From Nosema muscidifuracis (lineage: Eukaryota; Microsporidia; Nosematidae), in contig JAIOKI010000010.1 in assembly GCA_028335825.1 (NCBI GenBank), positions 434,001 to 498,000 of the forward strand: DNA of 64,000 nucleotides, written 5' to 3'. The translations under genes and the position numbers were made by a program. Of the stretch, positions 1-10,261 are shown in pieces (positions within the stretch are counted from its first letter, which is position 1; each line of letters opens with the position of its first letter). The notes beneath the pieces are model-generated. The model ran no database searches, was not told where the DNA came from, and saw nothing but the letters and a program-made list of their open reading frames with translations.

Positions 1-345
1 GTTACTTTTTTTATAAATAAGTATTATAAAGAGTATACAATAAATAATTCTAAGAAATTGATACCAAAAAATGTTTATATAAATTGTAATGATATTTCTT
101 TAATTAAAAAATCAGGTAAAGATTCAATTTTTTATATACTTGATCATTCCAAAGAAATCATAGATTGGTGTAAAGGATTTTTTTATACGAGTGGAATGTA
201 TTATAAAAAAGAATATCGACCTGTAAGAAAATCTATTATAAAATATATTGAAGATGAAATAGAAAATGTAGAAAGAGTTCCATTTATTTACGATGAATCT
301 GAATTTACAGATGAACAGAAAGAAATTGCAAGATTACAATTATAA
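1..345 (+). CDS. 3' end of an unrecognised protein gene (cut by window edge)
   Basis: The frame is open from the first base and ends at TAA 343-345, so 114 codons of a gene whose start lies outside the window are visible. An internal TTG at 58 is not a start. The visible part is charged, with a Trp-Cys-Lys-Gly stretch, several Tyr-Lys pairs and an acidic tail ending in Arg-Leu-Gln-Leu. There is no membrane segment or metal motif. I do not recognise the family. Codon use (A/T at third positions) matches the neighbours, so it is very probably real. Confidence 0.6.
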   Translation, partial: VTFFINKYYKEYTINNSKKLIPKNVYINCNDISLIKKSGKDSIFYILDHSKEIIDWCKGFFYTSGMYYKKEYRPVRKSIIKYIEDEIENVERVPFIYDESEFTDEQKEIARLQL

Positions 346-580
346 ATGGGAATATAATTTTATTTATATTTATTTATAATTATAAATTTTATTTATATAT
401 TTTAATATGGTTATAATTTAAAAATACTAATATATTTTATTTATATATTTTAATATGGTTATAATTTAATAATATTAATATATTTTATTTATATTTATTT
501 ATTTTAATATCATAACTATATTTTTAATAATATTAATATCATAACTATATTTTTAATATATTTTAATAATACTAATATTT

Positions 581-867
581 TTAATCTTTCTTAATAATCC
601 CTTCGAAATATTTAACTCTATCTAATACTGATACTCCTAATCTGATAGTATGTTTTTTATTAAAAACAGTATTCTGTAAATTAATTTTTCATAAAATTCT
701 GCTAAGAATTTAACACGACCAAGAGCATTTTTAGTACAATTACATTCTGTATTTTTAGATAAATGCTTATAACAAATATCTTTAATGAAACTTGTTGATG
801 TATTGAATCTATCGAACAATAAATTATTGAAATCTACTTTGCTGATACTCGACTTCTTCTTGTTCAT
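581..867 (-). CDS. Small histone-fold-like protein (CENP-X/MHF2 candidate) with an apparent frameshift
   Basis: ATG at 865-867 opens a 76-codon frame ending at 637. Its last residues look non-coding, while the next frame continues with protein-like sequence (NKKHTIRLGVSVLDRVKYFE) to a TAA at 581-583. The full span is 287 bases, one short of 96 codons, so one base appears missing, most easily in the A-run near 682-690. The combined pattern, an N-terminal helix, a long middle helix (NALGRVKFLAEFYEK) and a short C-terminal V-x-x-L-(D/E)-x-V helix, resembles the histone fold of CENP-X (MHF2), a partner of CENP-S in the Fanconi/FANCM pathway. The family call is weak. The break could be a sequencing error, true decay or programmed shifting. 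Confidence 0.4.
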
Positions 868-1446
868 ACATCACTAAATATTTTACAATATAAAATTATT
901 TTGACCAATCAAAAAAATAGACCTATTAATTTTTAATATAACCAATACAATATTTTTAATTTATAATTAACAGATAATTTTGTTATTTAAAATGGTGTAG
1001 ATTAATTTATTTTTTTATACTTCGTTTATGCAATAGTATATTTTCTTGCATAATTCTGAAACAATAAAATTTGTTATTTATTTTTAAAATATTATTTATT
1101 GTAAGGTCTTAAAGATGGTAAAAATTAATTTAAATAATATTATTCATTGTAAAGTTGTAAAAAAAAGTAAATTTAAATTGAAATAATGTTGTAAAGAATA
1201 ATAAATTTTAATTTAAATAATATTATTCATTGTAAAGTTGTAAAAAAAAGTAAATTTAAATTGAAATAATGTTGTAAAGAATAATAAATTTTAATTTAAA
1301 TAGTATTACTCATCTTAATAAAGAATAATAAATTTTAATTAAAATAATATTATTCATTTTATTAAAGAATAATAATTTTATTATATTTTTATTATTGCAT
1401 TTTGAAACAATCTATTTTTAAATTTAATATTTATTTTTTTATCCGC
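868..1446. repeat. AT-rich gap with an 83-bp tandem duplication
   Basis: No gene is visible. From about 1125 to 1300 a unit of roughly 83 bases, marked by TATTCATTGTAAAGTTGTAA, occurs twice in tandem, with degraded partial copies to about 1375. The rest is A/T-only low complexity. Confidence 0.7.
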
Positions 1447-2658
1447 ATGAATATTCTTTTTTTACTACTCCATACAAAATGTATAGAATGGAATTATTCA
1501 TTCAAAAAAACCAAAAGCAAACCAGCCAAAGAAGTTTCATCTGAACACAAAGATTATTGTGTAGCCAATTACAAGTTCTATGGTAAGAAGAACAATTACA
1601 AACTAGAAAAGCTTCTTGTTATGTTTAGACATGGAGATAGAAGTCCTGTACATAATTTTAGTGAAGGATGGAAAAACAAAAAATGTGTTACCTGTGATAT
1701 TTCAGGATCTACCATATCAAAATGTGATACTGATACGTGTAATTTAGGAGAATTAAGTGCTAAAGGATATGATCAGGCACAGAAACTTGGTAAGTTTATC
1801 AAAAATAATTATAAAAAACTTCTGTTTGATTCTTCAGTAGATTTATCTGCTATATCTTGTAGGGTCACAAAAATAGGAAGAACTCATTCTACTCTTATAG
1901 GAGTACTTAAAGGGTTCGATAATATAACACAAGCGAATATAAAAAAAATACCTGAAAATGATGGATTACTTAAATATCAGAATTGTGAATACTTAAATTC
2001 TAAAATGTTAATTAATTTGACTATTGGAGATGAGACTACTAAAAAATTCAAGAATGCTAATTTAAATTCAGGTAAAGATTTGATGTATAAAGCTGATGAA
2101 ATAAGATGTGCTATGTGTAATAATATTGAATTAGAAGAAGAAAATAAAGATAATTTATTTAATGATATTATTAAATTATCTAATAATACTTGGATTAAAC
2201 AGATGACTAATACTAGTAGAGATGAAATATCTAAAAATATTATATTTGGAAGATTTGCTAATGAACTTCTTGAAGAAATAGAATCAGATTCTATACTTAG
2301 TTTAATATCAGCTCATGATGGATCAATAGCTATGATTCTAACAGCTTTTACTTCTAAAAATCAAAATTGGCCTCCTTATGCTTCTGCTGTATTTATAGAG
2401 ATATGGAGTAAATATAGAAAACAGTTTGTAAGATTAATATATAATGATAGTCAAATAGATTTTGATGAATATTCTGAAGAATTTATTCCTCTAGAAGTAT
2501 TTACTAATTATATTAAAAGTATGAAGAGTAGTGAAAGGGAATTATCAGATATGTGTAATACTATAGATAATAAAGGTATAAATAAGGGAATATCTAATTT
2601 ATTAATTACAGATAATATAGATAATAAGTATAACAAATACATTTATCAGTATTTCTAA
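1447..2658 (+). CDS. Secreted histidine acid phosphatase
   Basis: Histidine acid phosphatase (branch 2 phosphoglycerate mutase-like superfamily), which hydrolyses phosphomonoesters through a phospho-histidine. The catalytic RHGDRSP motif lies near residues 61-67 and the proton-donor His-Asp pair (SAHDGS) near 290. The N-terminus (MNILFLLLH) is a short signal peptide, so the enzyme should enter the secretory route. The frame also runs upstream to a TTG at 1402. I chose ATG 1447 because it directly follows a TCCGC start context and begins the hydrophobic segment, giving 403 residues. Many cysteines in the middle fit an extracytoplasmic enzyme. The C-terminal 40 residues are Asn/Lys/Ile-rich, and the 3' end is duplicated in tandem downstream. 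The substrate (lysophosphatidate, inositol phosphate or other) cannot be read from sequence. Confidence 0.85.
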   Translation: MNILFLLLHTKCIEWNYSFKKTKSKPAKEVSSEHKDYCVANYKFYGKKNNYKLEKLLVMFRHGDRSPVHNFSEGWKNKKCVTCDISGSTISKCDTDTCNLGELSAKGYDQAQKLGKFIKNNYKKLLFDSSVDLSAISCRVTKIGRTHSTLIGVLKGFDNITQANIKKIPENDGLLKYQNCEYLNSKMLINLTIGDETTKKFKNANLNSGKDLMYKADEIRCAMCNNIELEEENKDNLFNDIIKLSNNTWIKQMTNTSRDEISKNIIFGRFANELLEEIESDSILSLISAHDGSIAMILTAFTSKNQNWPPYASAVFIEIWSKYRKQFVRLIYNDSQIDFDEYSEEFIPLEVFTNYIKSMKSSERELSDMCNTIDNKGINKGISNLLITDNIDNKYNKYIYQYF

Positions 2659-2860
2659 AAGGAATGGATAATAAAAGTATGAATAAGGATATCCAATTTA
2701 TAAATAATAAGCATAACAAATACTTTTATCAGTATTTCTAAAAGGAAAGGATATTTTAAATATTCAATTTATAAATAATAAGTATAAAAAATACATTTAT
2801 CAGTATTTTTAATAAGGAAAGAATATTTTAAATATCCAATTTATAAATAATAAAATTCAA
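2577..2860 (+). repeat. Tandem copies of the acid phosphatase gene's 3' end
   Basis: The segment coding the last residues of the phosphatase (AACAAATACATTTATCAGTA and flanks) is repeated with divergence at about 2700-2747 and 2780-2815. A further fragment (ATTTTAAATATCCAATTTAT) lies near 2825. Copies are roughly 70-85 bases and lie in non-coding DNA before RPT4. Confidence 0.75.
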
Positions 2861-2912
2861 AGAATTATTTTCCAAACAAACCTTTTATAAAAATATTATT
2901 TTTACCCCACGC

Positions 2913-4076
2913 ATGAATAAAGATAAGATTTATGAGAATTATTTAAAAGCACTTAAAACTAATGAAAATGTCTATACAAACCTGAAAATGGAACAAGAAA
3001 TATACAAACAGACTAATAAACAATTTCTTAAATCTGAAAAAGATGTGAAATCTCTTCAAACTATAGGACATATTGTAGGAGAAGTATTAAAAAAGATTAA
3101 TGATGAAAGATTTATAGTAAAAAGTAGTCAAGGTCCTAGATATGTAGTAGGATGTATGAAGAATATAGATAGAAATTTATTAGAACTTGGTACAAGAGTA
3201 GCATTAGATATTACTACTTTAACTATTATGTTAGTACTTCCTAGAGAAGTAGATCCTATGGTTTATAGTATGAGTGAAGAGAAACCTTTAGATATTGGAT
3301 TTGAAGCTGTAGGAGGATTAAAAAATCAGATAAGAGAATTAAAAGAAGTTATCGAATTACCTATTAAAAATCCTGAAATATATAAGAGAGTAGGTATTAA
3401 AGCACCTAAAGGGGTTCTTCTTTATGGACCTCCTGGTACTGGTAAGACTTTATTAGCTAGAGCAGTAGCTGCTACTATGGATTGTAATTTTTTAAAAGTA
3501 GTAGCATCAGCTCTTATAGAGAAATATATAGGAGAATCAAGTAGAATGATTCGTGAAATGTTTGCTTATGCTAGAGAAAAAGCACCTTGTATAATTTTTT
3601 TAGATGAGATAGATGCTATAGGAGGTAAAAGATCTTCAGATTCAAGTTCATCAGATAGAGAAGTACAAAGAACTCTTATGGAATTATTAAATCAATTAGA
3701 TGGATTTAAAGAATTAGATAATGTTAAAGTTATTATGGCTACTAATAGACCTGATATATTAGATCCAGCTCTTCTTAGACCTGGAAGATTAGACAGGAAG
3801 ATAGAAATTCCATTACCAAATGATCAAGGAAGAAGAGAAATATTAAAAATACATTGTCAAGATATGGAAGTAGATGGTAAGCTTGATTTTGATATTTTAG
3901 TTAAACTTACAGTAGATTTTAATGGAGCTGATTTAAGAAATGTTAGTACAGAAGCAGGTATGATGGCTATAAGAGAAGATAGAGATTATGCTATACAAGA
4001 AGATTTTGTTAAGGCAGCTCGTAAAATAGCTGAGAGTAAGAAGTTAGAGACTAAGATGGATTATAAGAAGAAATAA
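2913..4076 (+). CDS. RPT4: 26S proteasome regulatory ATPase subunit Rpt4
   Basis: One of the six AAA+ ATPases of the 19S base, which unfold ubiquitinated proteins and thread them into the 20S core. The order is N-terminal coiled coil (about 1-50), OB domain (about 55-110), then AAA+ module with Walker A GPPGTGKT, Walker [14 protein letters not shown], sensor ATNRPD and the RPGRLDRK arginine-finger region. The stretches [16 protein letters not shown] and [14 protein letters not shown] match the Rpt4/PSMC6 branch better than other Rpt subunits. Length (387) is normal. ATG 2913 follows TACCCCACGC, a strong CCC start context. The ATPase call is certain, the Rpt4 paralogue very likely. Confidence 0.93.
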   Translation: MNKDKIYENYLKALKTNENVYTNLKMEQEIYKQTNKQFLKSEKDVKSLQTIGHIVGEVLKKINDERFIVKSSQGPRYVVGCMKNIDRNLLELGTRVALDITTLTIMLVLPREVDPMVYSMSEEKPLDIGFEAVGGLKNQIRELKEVIELPIKNPEIYKRVGIKAPKGVLLYGPPGTGKTLLARAVAATMDCNFLKVVASALIEKYIGESSRMIREMFAYAREKAPCIIFLDEIDAIGGKRSSDSSSSDREVQRTLMELLNQLDGFKELDNVKVIMATNRPDILDPALLRPGRLDRKIEIPLPNDQGRREILKIHCQDMEVDGKLDFDILVKLTVDFNGADLRNVSTEAGMMAIREDRDYAIQEDFVKAARKIAESKKLETKMDYKKK

Positions 4077-4307
4077 ATGAGTGGTGTATTTTATTTTAAT
4101 ATAATTAATCAAAAATTTTCTTAAACTATTTAGAATTATAAAATTTTATAATTATTTTTTTAATATCTTTCATATAATAAAAATATTATTCATTAAAATT
4201 TTTTAATAAATTTTCCTAATATCTTCCATACAATAAAAATATTCATTTTAAATATTAAATATTTTTATTTCCTATTAAATTATGCTAAATTATTTTTTTA
4301 CCCCTAA

Positions 4308-6305
4308 ATGAAAATTTATAAAGTTTTTGATATTTTCAGATCCCGAACTCTTCCAAATACTTTTCATATACTCGTACATAACAATCTTTTTAAGGTGAAT
4401 ATAAAAATGTATGAGAAGATATTAAAAGGATATGTATATAAATATGACACTATACGTATACTCAATGAAGATCAAGATCTAGGTATTATATTTGAAGTTA
4501 TAGAAGAAGAATGTAATGATACATTATCTTACGAGTATCTTGATTATATATACAATAAATATAATTTACTACCTTTTCTTACTGATATTTTACCTTATCA
4601 TAAAGAAGAAGTAGATATTTCTTTGAATAAGAAAAATGGATTAGTAGGAATAATCAAGTACAAGACAAGAATTAATCATAAACATAACAAATATTATTTA
4701 TTTTATATATTAAAAATTGGAGATGATCTTGTTAAAGGAATGATTTGGAAAGAGAATTTTAAATATTCATCTTTAGAAATTAATGATGAAGTGTTAATTA
4801 CTAAGTATAGGCAGAGTAAAGGATATCCTAATCAAGGACATGTTGAGAATAATGAATTTAGTGAGTTATCTTATTTTGATATTAAAGAAATAACAATATC
4901 TGAATTATATTTAATTAGTAGGGATGTCAATGGCAATAAAATTAGCAATAGCATAAATAAAGATGACAATAGCATAAACAATAAAAATAGCATAAATAAA
5001 AATAAGAATTGCATAAATGAAAATAGCTATAGCATTAATAAAGATAACAATAAAAATAACAAATGCATAAATAAAGATGAAATATTTTATGATATTTCTG
5101 GTATAATAAGATACAGAAGTGTTCTTAATAGAAGAAATCATTATGGATATTCAGAATATTATCTTCTAAATGTAGAAGATAAGAAGATAATTTTATTTTA
5201 TAATTCAGATTTAGATTTTTATAAGATAGAAGCAGGTAACAAATTAATTATTTATAATCTTAAGAAAATAAATAGAAATGGATTTATTTTTTATATTTCC
5301 ACTATATTTACACAATTTAAATATGAGAATATTAATGAGATGGATGAAAGATGTAGTACATTTTTATATGAGAATGATATTAAAAGAGTAAAGAAGGAAG
5401 AAGATTTAGTTAATAATGTAAGTAGAATTATTTTAGATGATAAATATAATAATGATAATAGAATTATTTTAGATGATAAATGTAATAATGTAAGTAAAAT
5501 TATTTTAGATGATAATAATAGTTCTAATATAAAAGATAATAATAATAGTTCTAATATAAAAGATAATTCTGAATTATTTGAAGATCTTAATATTAATAAT
5601 GATGATATCAGACATATTCTTGATGATAGTTCAGTAATGATTAATTTAGAAATAATTACTCCTTTTAAAAGAAAATTAGAAGATGATGAAAATTTGAATG
5701 ATGATATTAATAATGAAAATATAAATGATAGTAAAATAATTACTTCTTCTAAAAGAAAATTAGAAGATGATGAAAATTTAAATGATAGTTATTCAAATGA
5801 TAAATTATTAAATATTAATAATGAAAATAAATATATAGAAAGTGGATATGGCTTTTTACCTGATTTATTAGATACATATCAAGATAAAGAAGAAATTATA
5901 AATAATAAGAAATATTTAATTTCTTATTTTTTTCCTCCTAAGAAGATCAGCTTAGAAGAATTAGAAATATCTTGTAATAAATTAGTAATAAATGAGAGTG
6001 ATAAATTTATAGTAGAAGGAAAAATAAAAAGTATAGAAAAAAATAATGAAGATTTTTCTATAAGATATATTGATACAGGAGATATTAAAGAACAATATCC
6101 TATTATTATAAATATAGAGAATAATATATCTTTCTATATATTTGGTAATTTCTTTACAGGAGAAATTAAGTATGAAGATTTAATTAAGAAAATACCTTGT
6201 GATGTAAAAGAATGTTATGATCAAGAATTTATTTTTATACTTCATGTGTTCAGAGCTAGTAGTGAAAATATTATTTATAGTGTTAGTGAAATGTATAAGA
6301 AATGA
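4308..6305 (+). CDS. Multi-OB-fold protein resembling replication protein A large subunit
   Basis: I read four OB-like segments: an N-terminal RPA70N-like domain (about 1-75), two central ones (about 108-165 and 260-340), and a C-terminal one (about 560-660) whose end (EFIFILHVFRASSENIIYS) resembles the close of RPA1 DNA-binding domain C. This is the RPA70 order F-A-B-C. The Cys4 zinc ribbon of domain C is not visible, so it may be a derived RPA1, a MEIOB-like paralogue or another single-strand DNA-binding protein. Asn/Ile/Lys repeats (about 210-255) and Asp/Asn repeats (about 375-500) interrupt the folds. The DNA behind them is tandem 18-bp-type units. Start ATG 4308 follows TTACCCCTAA. This is a fold-level inference. 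Confidence 0.5.
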   Translation: MKIYKVFDIFRSRTLPNTFHILVHNNLFKVNIKMYEKILKGYVYKYDTIRILNEDQDLGIIFEVIEEECNDTLSYEYLDYIYNKYNLLPFLTDILPYHKEEVDISLNKKNGLVGIIKYKTRINHKHNKYYLFYILKIGDDLVKGMIWKENFKYSSLEINDEVLITKYRQSKGYPNQGHVENNEFSELSYFDIKEITISELYLISRDVNGNKISNSINKDDNSINNKNSINKNKNCINENSYSINKDNNKNNKCINKDEIFYDISGIIRYRSVLNRRNHYGYSEYYLLNVEDKKIILFYNSDLDFYKIEAGNKLIIYNLKKINRNGFIFYISTIFTQFKYENINEMDERCSTFLYENDIKRVKKEEDLVNNVSRIILDDKYNNDNRIILDDKCNNVSKIILDDNNSSNIKDNNNSSNIKDNSELFEDLNINNDDIRHILDDSSVMINLEIITPFKRKLEDDENLNDDINNENINDSKIITSSKRKLEDDENLNDSYSNDKLLNINNENKYIESGYGFLPDLLDTYQDKEEIINNKKYLISYFFPPKKISLEELEISCNKLVINESDKFIVEGKIKSIEKNNEDFSIRYIDTGDIKEQYPIIINIENNISFYIFGNFFTGEIKYEDLIKKIPCDVKECYDQEFIFILHVFRASSENIIYSVSEMYKK

Positions 6306-7346
6306 TGATATAATTATATTGAATGAAATACTATATAAAATATTATATAACATAATACTCTTTATAAAAAAAGATTCTTTATAAAAAGAGATTCTTAATA
6401 ACATACTATAAAAAATAGGATTCTTAATAACATACTATATAAAATATTATAAAAATATTATATAAAATACTACAAAAAATACTATTCTTTATAATATATT
6501 ATATAAAATATTATAAAAATATTATATAAAATACTATTCTTACTAAGCTAAAGATAAAGATTATCATTATTTAAAATATGATGATATATCTAAATAATTG
6601 AGTATTATTTAGAAATTGATCATTAGATTGAATATTTATGAAAAAAATCATAATATAAAATATGATGATATATTGCATAAAAAAATGACATTTTTGACAT
6701 CTTATTAAAATATTATTTATAAATAAATGATACTTATAAATATTTAAGAATAATTTTAATTTATTTAAAATATTATAAAGTTAATATTTTCTTATAGCAA
6801 TATTTAATTTATTTATAATATTTACTTTATAATATTTATTTAAAATATTAACTTTATAATATTTTCTTATGATACTTAAGAATAATTTTAATTTATTTAA
6901 AATATTTACTTTATAATATTTTCTTATGATATTTAATTTATCAATTATTTGATAAACATAATAAATCACTTAAATTTACACATACTAAAAAATTAATACA
7001 ATTAAATTTAGTTATTTATGAATACTTTCTACTAATAAATTAAATATTTTTAAATAAGAAGAATATTATAAATTAATAATAATCAATTAATAGAAAATCA
7101 TAAATTAATAAACATAAATTATGTAAAATAATTAATAGAAAATCAAATAATAAATAAATCAAATAACAAATAGTAAATAAATATACATTAATAACAAATA
7201 TAATAAATCAATACACATTAAATAACAAATATAATAAATATACATCAATTAAAATAAATACACATATATAAATAAATATAATAAATAAATCAAATAATAA
7301 ATAATTTAATAAGATATTTATCATCAATCTATATATGTTGAATAAA
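6306..7346. repeat. Repeat-rich intergenic region, no gene seen
   Basis: From 6310 to 6560, short TATAAAATATTATA-type repeats are mixed with CTTTATAAAAA units. At 6770-6960 a unit near TAATATTTACTTTATAATAT is repeated, which creates a spurious 62-codon minus frame. At 7060-7330 there are AATAAATCAAATAATAAATA repeats. Nothing looks coding. Confidence 0.6.
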
Positions 7347-8036
7347 TTACTCATTGCTATTGAGCTCTGCTTTTTTATTCTTATAAATAATCCATTCTTG
7401 TAAAACACAAAAAGCAATTTTTTCAAGTTGAACACGTTTGACATCAGAAAATATTGAAAGATTGGGTCTTTCTGGTAAATTAAATTTCTTAATAAAATTT
7501 TGTTCAGACATTTCTGTTTTAACGAATTCGTCAGAAAGAAGATCTGGAAATTTTCTTAACGAATAATCTATTTGGTTAAAAAATGGAATATTAATCAAAG
7601 CTTCTTTAGAAAATATTGGTCTATAATACCCGATAATATGATAAGTTTTACTATCATGTACAATAGAAATTGTCTTCTTATGAAATCCAAGTTTATCATC
7701 TTCTCTAATTTCTTTATGTAATTTAGCTACCTGCTCTTTACTCAAATTCTTTTGAACACTTGTTTTTTTTATAGCTGATTTTGATAAATGTCTTGGAACT
7801 TCCTTATATAAAAGAAATTGTCCATTTATTTTAGAAGGAGACCATATCTTTCCATCTGTCCATCTTTTTATTCCATTATCAGTCTCTATAAAAACAAATA
7901 TATCCCCAGATCTAAGATTTTCTCTTTCTTCTGTTCTTAGTCTCTGTGTTATAGGAGTAACATATCCAAGCCTAGTAGCATGTACCATAAGTATAGCATC
8001 CTCATAGTTCTGTATATAACCGAATAATTTATTCAT
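7347..8036 (-). CDS. WOPR-domain (Gti1/Pac2 family) transcription regulator
   Basis: The WOPR domain is a fungal DNA-binding module found in Wor1, Gti1 and Pac2, regulators of morphology, mating and virulence genes. The signature is clear: a first box at about residues 12-80 with IKRWTDGKIWSPSK followed by GQFLLYKE, then a linker and a second box at about 143-162 (HIIGYYRP). The C-terminal 65 residues hold no known domain, and there is no activation-type low complexity. At 229 residues it is close to a bare DNA-binding unit. ATG at 8036 is preceded (minus strand) by ATCCCTATTT. It should act in the nucleus. Targets are unknown. Confidence 0.9.
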   Translation of the reverse strand: MNKLFGYIQNYEDAILMVHATRLGYVTPITQRLRTEERENLRSGDIFVFIETDNGIKRWTDGKIWSPSKINGQFLLYKEVPRHLSKSAIKKTSVQKNLSKEQVAKLHKEIREDDKLGFHKKTISIVHDSKTYHIIGYYRPIFSKEALINIPFFNQIDYSLRKFPDLLSDEFVKTEMSEQNFIKKFNLPERPNLSIFSDVKRVQLEKIAFCVLQEWIIYKNKKAELNSNE

Positions 8037-8625
8037 AAATAGGGATTAAATTTTAACTTTTATATCTTTTTTTTTCATCAAAACTAAAACAGGATGATGT
8101 AATATTAAATATTTGAAATCGTACAAATAAAATATATCTGTTATTAACTGACATATTGGGATTAATTAATAATTAATTTGATAATTAGTTGTATATTTAA
8201 GTAATAAATTAAATGATAAATTTAAGAATAAATTAAGAAATTGGTTTGATCCTTCAAACAAATGTTTAGAATACGAAACATTTAACATAGATAAACTATT
8301 TGTGGAATATTTAATATTATTAATATAGGAGTATGTAATTAATATAATATTAATATGATATTAATATGAGAGTATATTTATATGATAGTATGTTAATTTA
8401 AGAGTATGTTGTTATAAATATTAAATATTAAACATTTTAATATATTGTTAATATTATAGATATAAATACATTGTTAATATTATACATATTAATATAATAT
8501 TATACATATTTATATAATATTAACAATATATTAAAATGTATAATATATTACTCTATAATAGATAAATTATATCGTTTTAAACATTTTATTTGAAATCGAA
8601 TTATTAAAAATTTATATCCCTCTGT
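8037..8625. other. Intergenic region upstream of TIM22 with a long perfect inverted repeat
   Basis: No gene seen. 8340-8540 holds ATATTAATATAATATTA-type low complexity and the 27-bp inverted repeat listed separately. The TIM22 start context ATCCCTCTGT ends the region. Confidence 0.6.
8432..8539. repeat. Perfect 27-bp inverted repeat with 54-base loop
   Basis: The left arm (8432-8458) begins ACATTTTAATATATTGTTAA. The right arm (8513-8539) is its exact reverse complement and ends TTAACAATATATTAAAATGT. The loop holds further ATATTATACATATT copies. It lies about 87 bases before the TIM22 ATG. It could be a cruciform or hairpin, or only a by-product of AT-rich duplication. Confidence 0.75.
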
Positions 8626-8991
8626 ATGAAAAAAAATATTCTAAAATCTAAGATATCATCTCTTAAACCTAAACTTATAAAAGGTATTTCTAATACAATA
8701 CAAGGATACGTCTTTGGATGTATGATGGGTCTATTTACAGGTACAGAATCTCCTTCTTTTAGAACTGTACATAAATCTGGTAAAGATATTGCTAAAGTTT
8801 GTGCAGTATATTCAGCTACTGAGACTGTCTTAGAAACTTGTAGAAATAAGGATGATGTTTATAATGGATTAATAAGTGGAGCTGTTACAGGTGCTGTGTG
8901 TTCTAAGGGTTCTTTTATGGAAGGGTCCACCATCTTGGGATCAGCTAGTCTTGGATTATATTCAGCTTTATTTGGTAAATCTGATAAATAA
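8626..8991 (+). CDS. TIM22: Tim17/22/23 family translocase subunit, Tim22-like
   Basis: Inner-membrane channel protein of the organelle import machinery. In microsporidia the organelle would be the mitosome. Four weak hydrophobic segments rich in Gly/Ala/Ser span about residues 25-118. The stretch SGKDIAKVCAVYSATETVLE followed by RNKDDVYNGLISGAVTGAV matches the family core, closest to Tim22 (sheath-to-channel loop with R-x-K-x-D-x-x-N-G). At 121 residues it is shorter than yeast Tim22 (about 200) because the N-terminal extension is missing. ATG 8626 follows ATCCCTCTGT. Paralogue choice among Tim17/22/23 rests on this motif only. Confidence 0.8.
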   Translation: MKKNILKSKISSLKPKLIKGISNTIQGYVFGCMMGLFTGTESPSFRTVHKSGKDIAKVCAVYSATETVLETCRNKDDVYNGLISGAVTGAVCSKGSFMEGSTILGSASLGLYSALFGKSDK

Positions 8992-10261
8992 GCTTGAATG
9001 ATCAATAAATAAATACTTTATTAAAAATTTACATGATCAATAAATTGAATGATTAATAAATAAACTTAAATAATATATTTTAATAAATTGAATGATTAAT
9101 ATATATTTAAATAATTTAATTAATAAAGTTACATGATTTATAAAAAATTGAATGAATAAAATATATTTAAATAATTTAATTAGTAAACTTACATGATTTA
9201 TAAATAAATTGAATAAATAAAATATATTTAAATAATTTAATAATTAAAATATATTTAACTAATTAACTATATAAACTTAAATAATATATTTTAATAAATT
9301 GAATGATTAAAATATATTTAACTAATTAACTATATAAGCTTACATTATTAAAAAATAAGCTTACATGATTAATATATATTTAAATAATTTAATAAATAAA
9401 CTTGAATAATTCATTTTAATAAATCTGATAATGATAAAAGAATCACTTTTTAAATTAAAAAATTATTTATCAATTTGATATTCATAATTGAAACTTTTTT
9501 TAATTATTTGATTTGTCTTAGATATGTACCTATAATTTAAATAATAATATTATAGGTACATATCTAATATCATTATAATTAGAGGATGGAACTAAATTAA
9601 AAATATTTAAATAAATTTGACTGATTTATTTTTCATTTTTTTGATTGGAGTTTTAAATTTAAAAAAATATATTAGAAACTCAATTATTGTAACATTTTGA
9701 AATAAAATATTTCATAATACATTATTCTCAATAAATAATCTATTATTATTAATAAATAGTCTATTATACTTTATCAATAATAAATTATTATAAATTAAGA
9801 GTTATAAATATTTTATAAAATTATGGATTCTTGTTAAATAACCATTAATAAAAATATTACTAAAAGTTCTTTAAGTGAATCTAAAAAAATATAACTAAAA
9901 TTTGTATATCTAATATATTTATATATTTTCTATAAATATTTTGACAAGTACTCAAATAATTTAAAATCTTTGATCTTAAAAAATAAAGTCTTTAGAAGAT
10001 ACTTTGATAAAATATTAAAGATTAATTAAATACAATATATAAGTGAAGATATAAGTTATATTAAATATCTAATATATAATAGATTAATCAAAAGAGCTCT
10101 TAATCAACTTTCTTATTGAAAAGTGATTAAATTATAATTATAAAAAAGAAAATATTATCTCTTCTTTTATTATACATTATAGAAAATATTATTAAGGTAA
10201 AGCCTTTTTTCAAATATTATTCATTACATTTTAGAAAATATCATCTCTTCCTTCATTTTTT
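8992..10261. repeat. 1.27-kb repeat-rich gap, no gene seen
   Basis: At 8995-9420, degenerate tandem units of about 55-65 bases carry TTGAATGATTAATAAATAAA and ATATATTTAAATAATTTAAT. A perfect hairpin follows at 9518-9567 (separate entry). 9600-10260 is low-complexity AT sequence with no start context followed by an open frame. Confidence 0.6.
9518..9567. repeat. Perfect 19-bp hairpin
   Basis: TTAGATATGTACCTATAAT at 9518-9536 is followed by a 12-base loop and its exact reverse complement at 9549-9567. It is more complex in sequence than the surrounding AT repeats. It lies about 530 bases beyond the TIM22 stop and 700 bases beyond the TFA1 stop. It may be a structured RNA, a protein-binding palindrome or a relic of a small DNA element. 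Confidence 0.75.

Noticed and set aside
58-345. Gene start at position 58
   Set aside because: That codon is TTG and the frame is open to the window edge, so the gene is partial rather than starting here.
6781-6969. 62-codon minus frame with YYKVNILNK repeats
   Set aside because: It is produced by tandem AT repeats, has no CCC start context and no protein-like composition.
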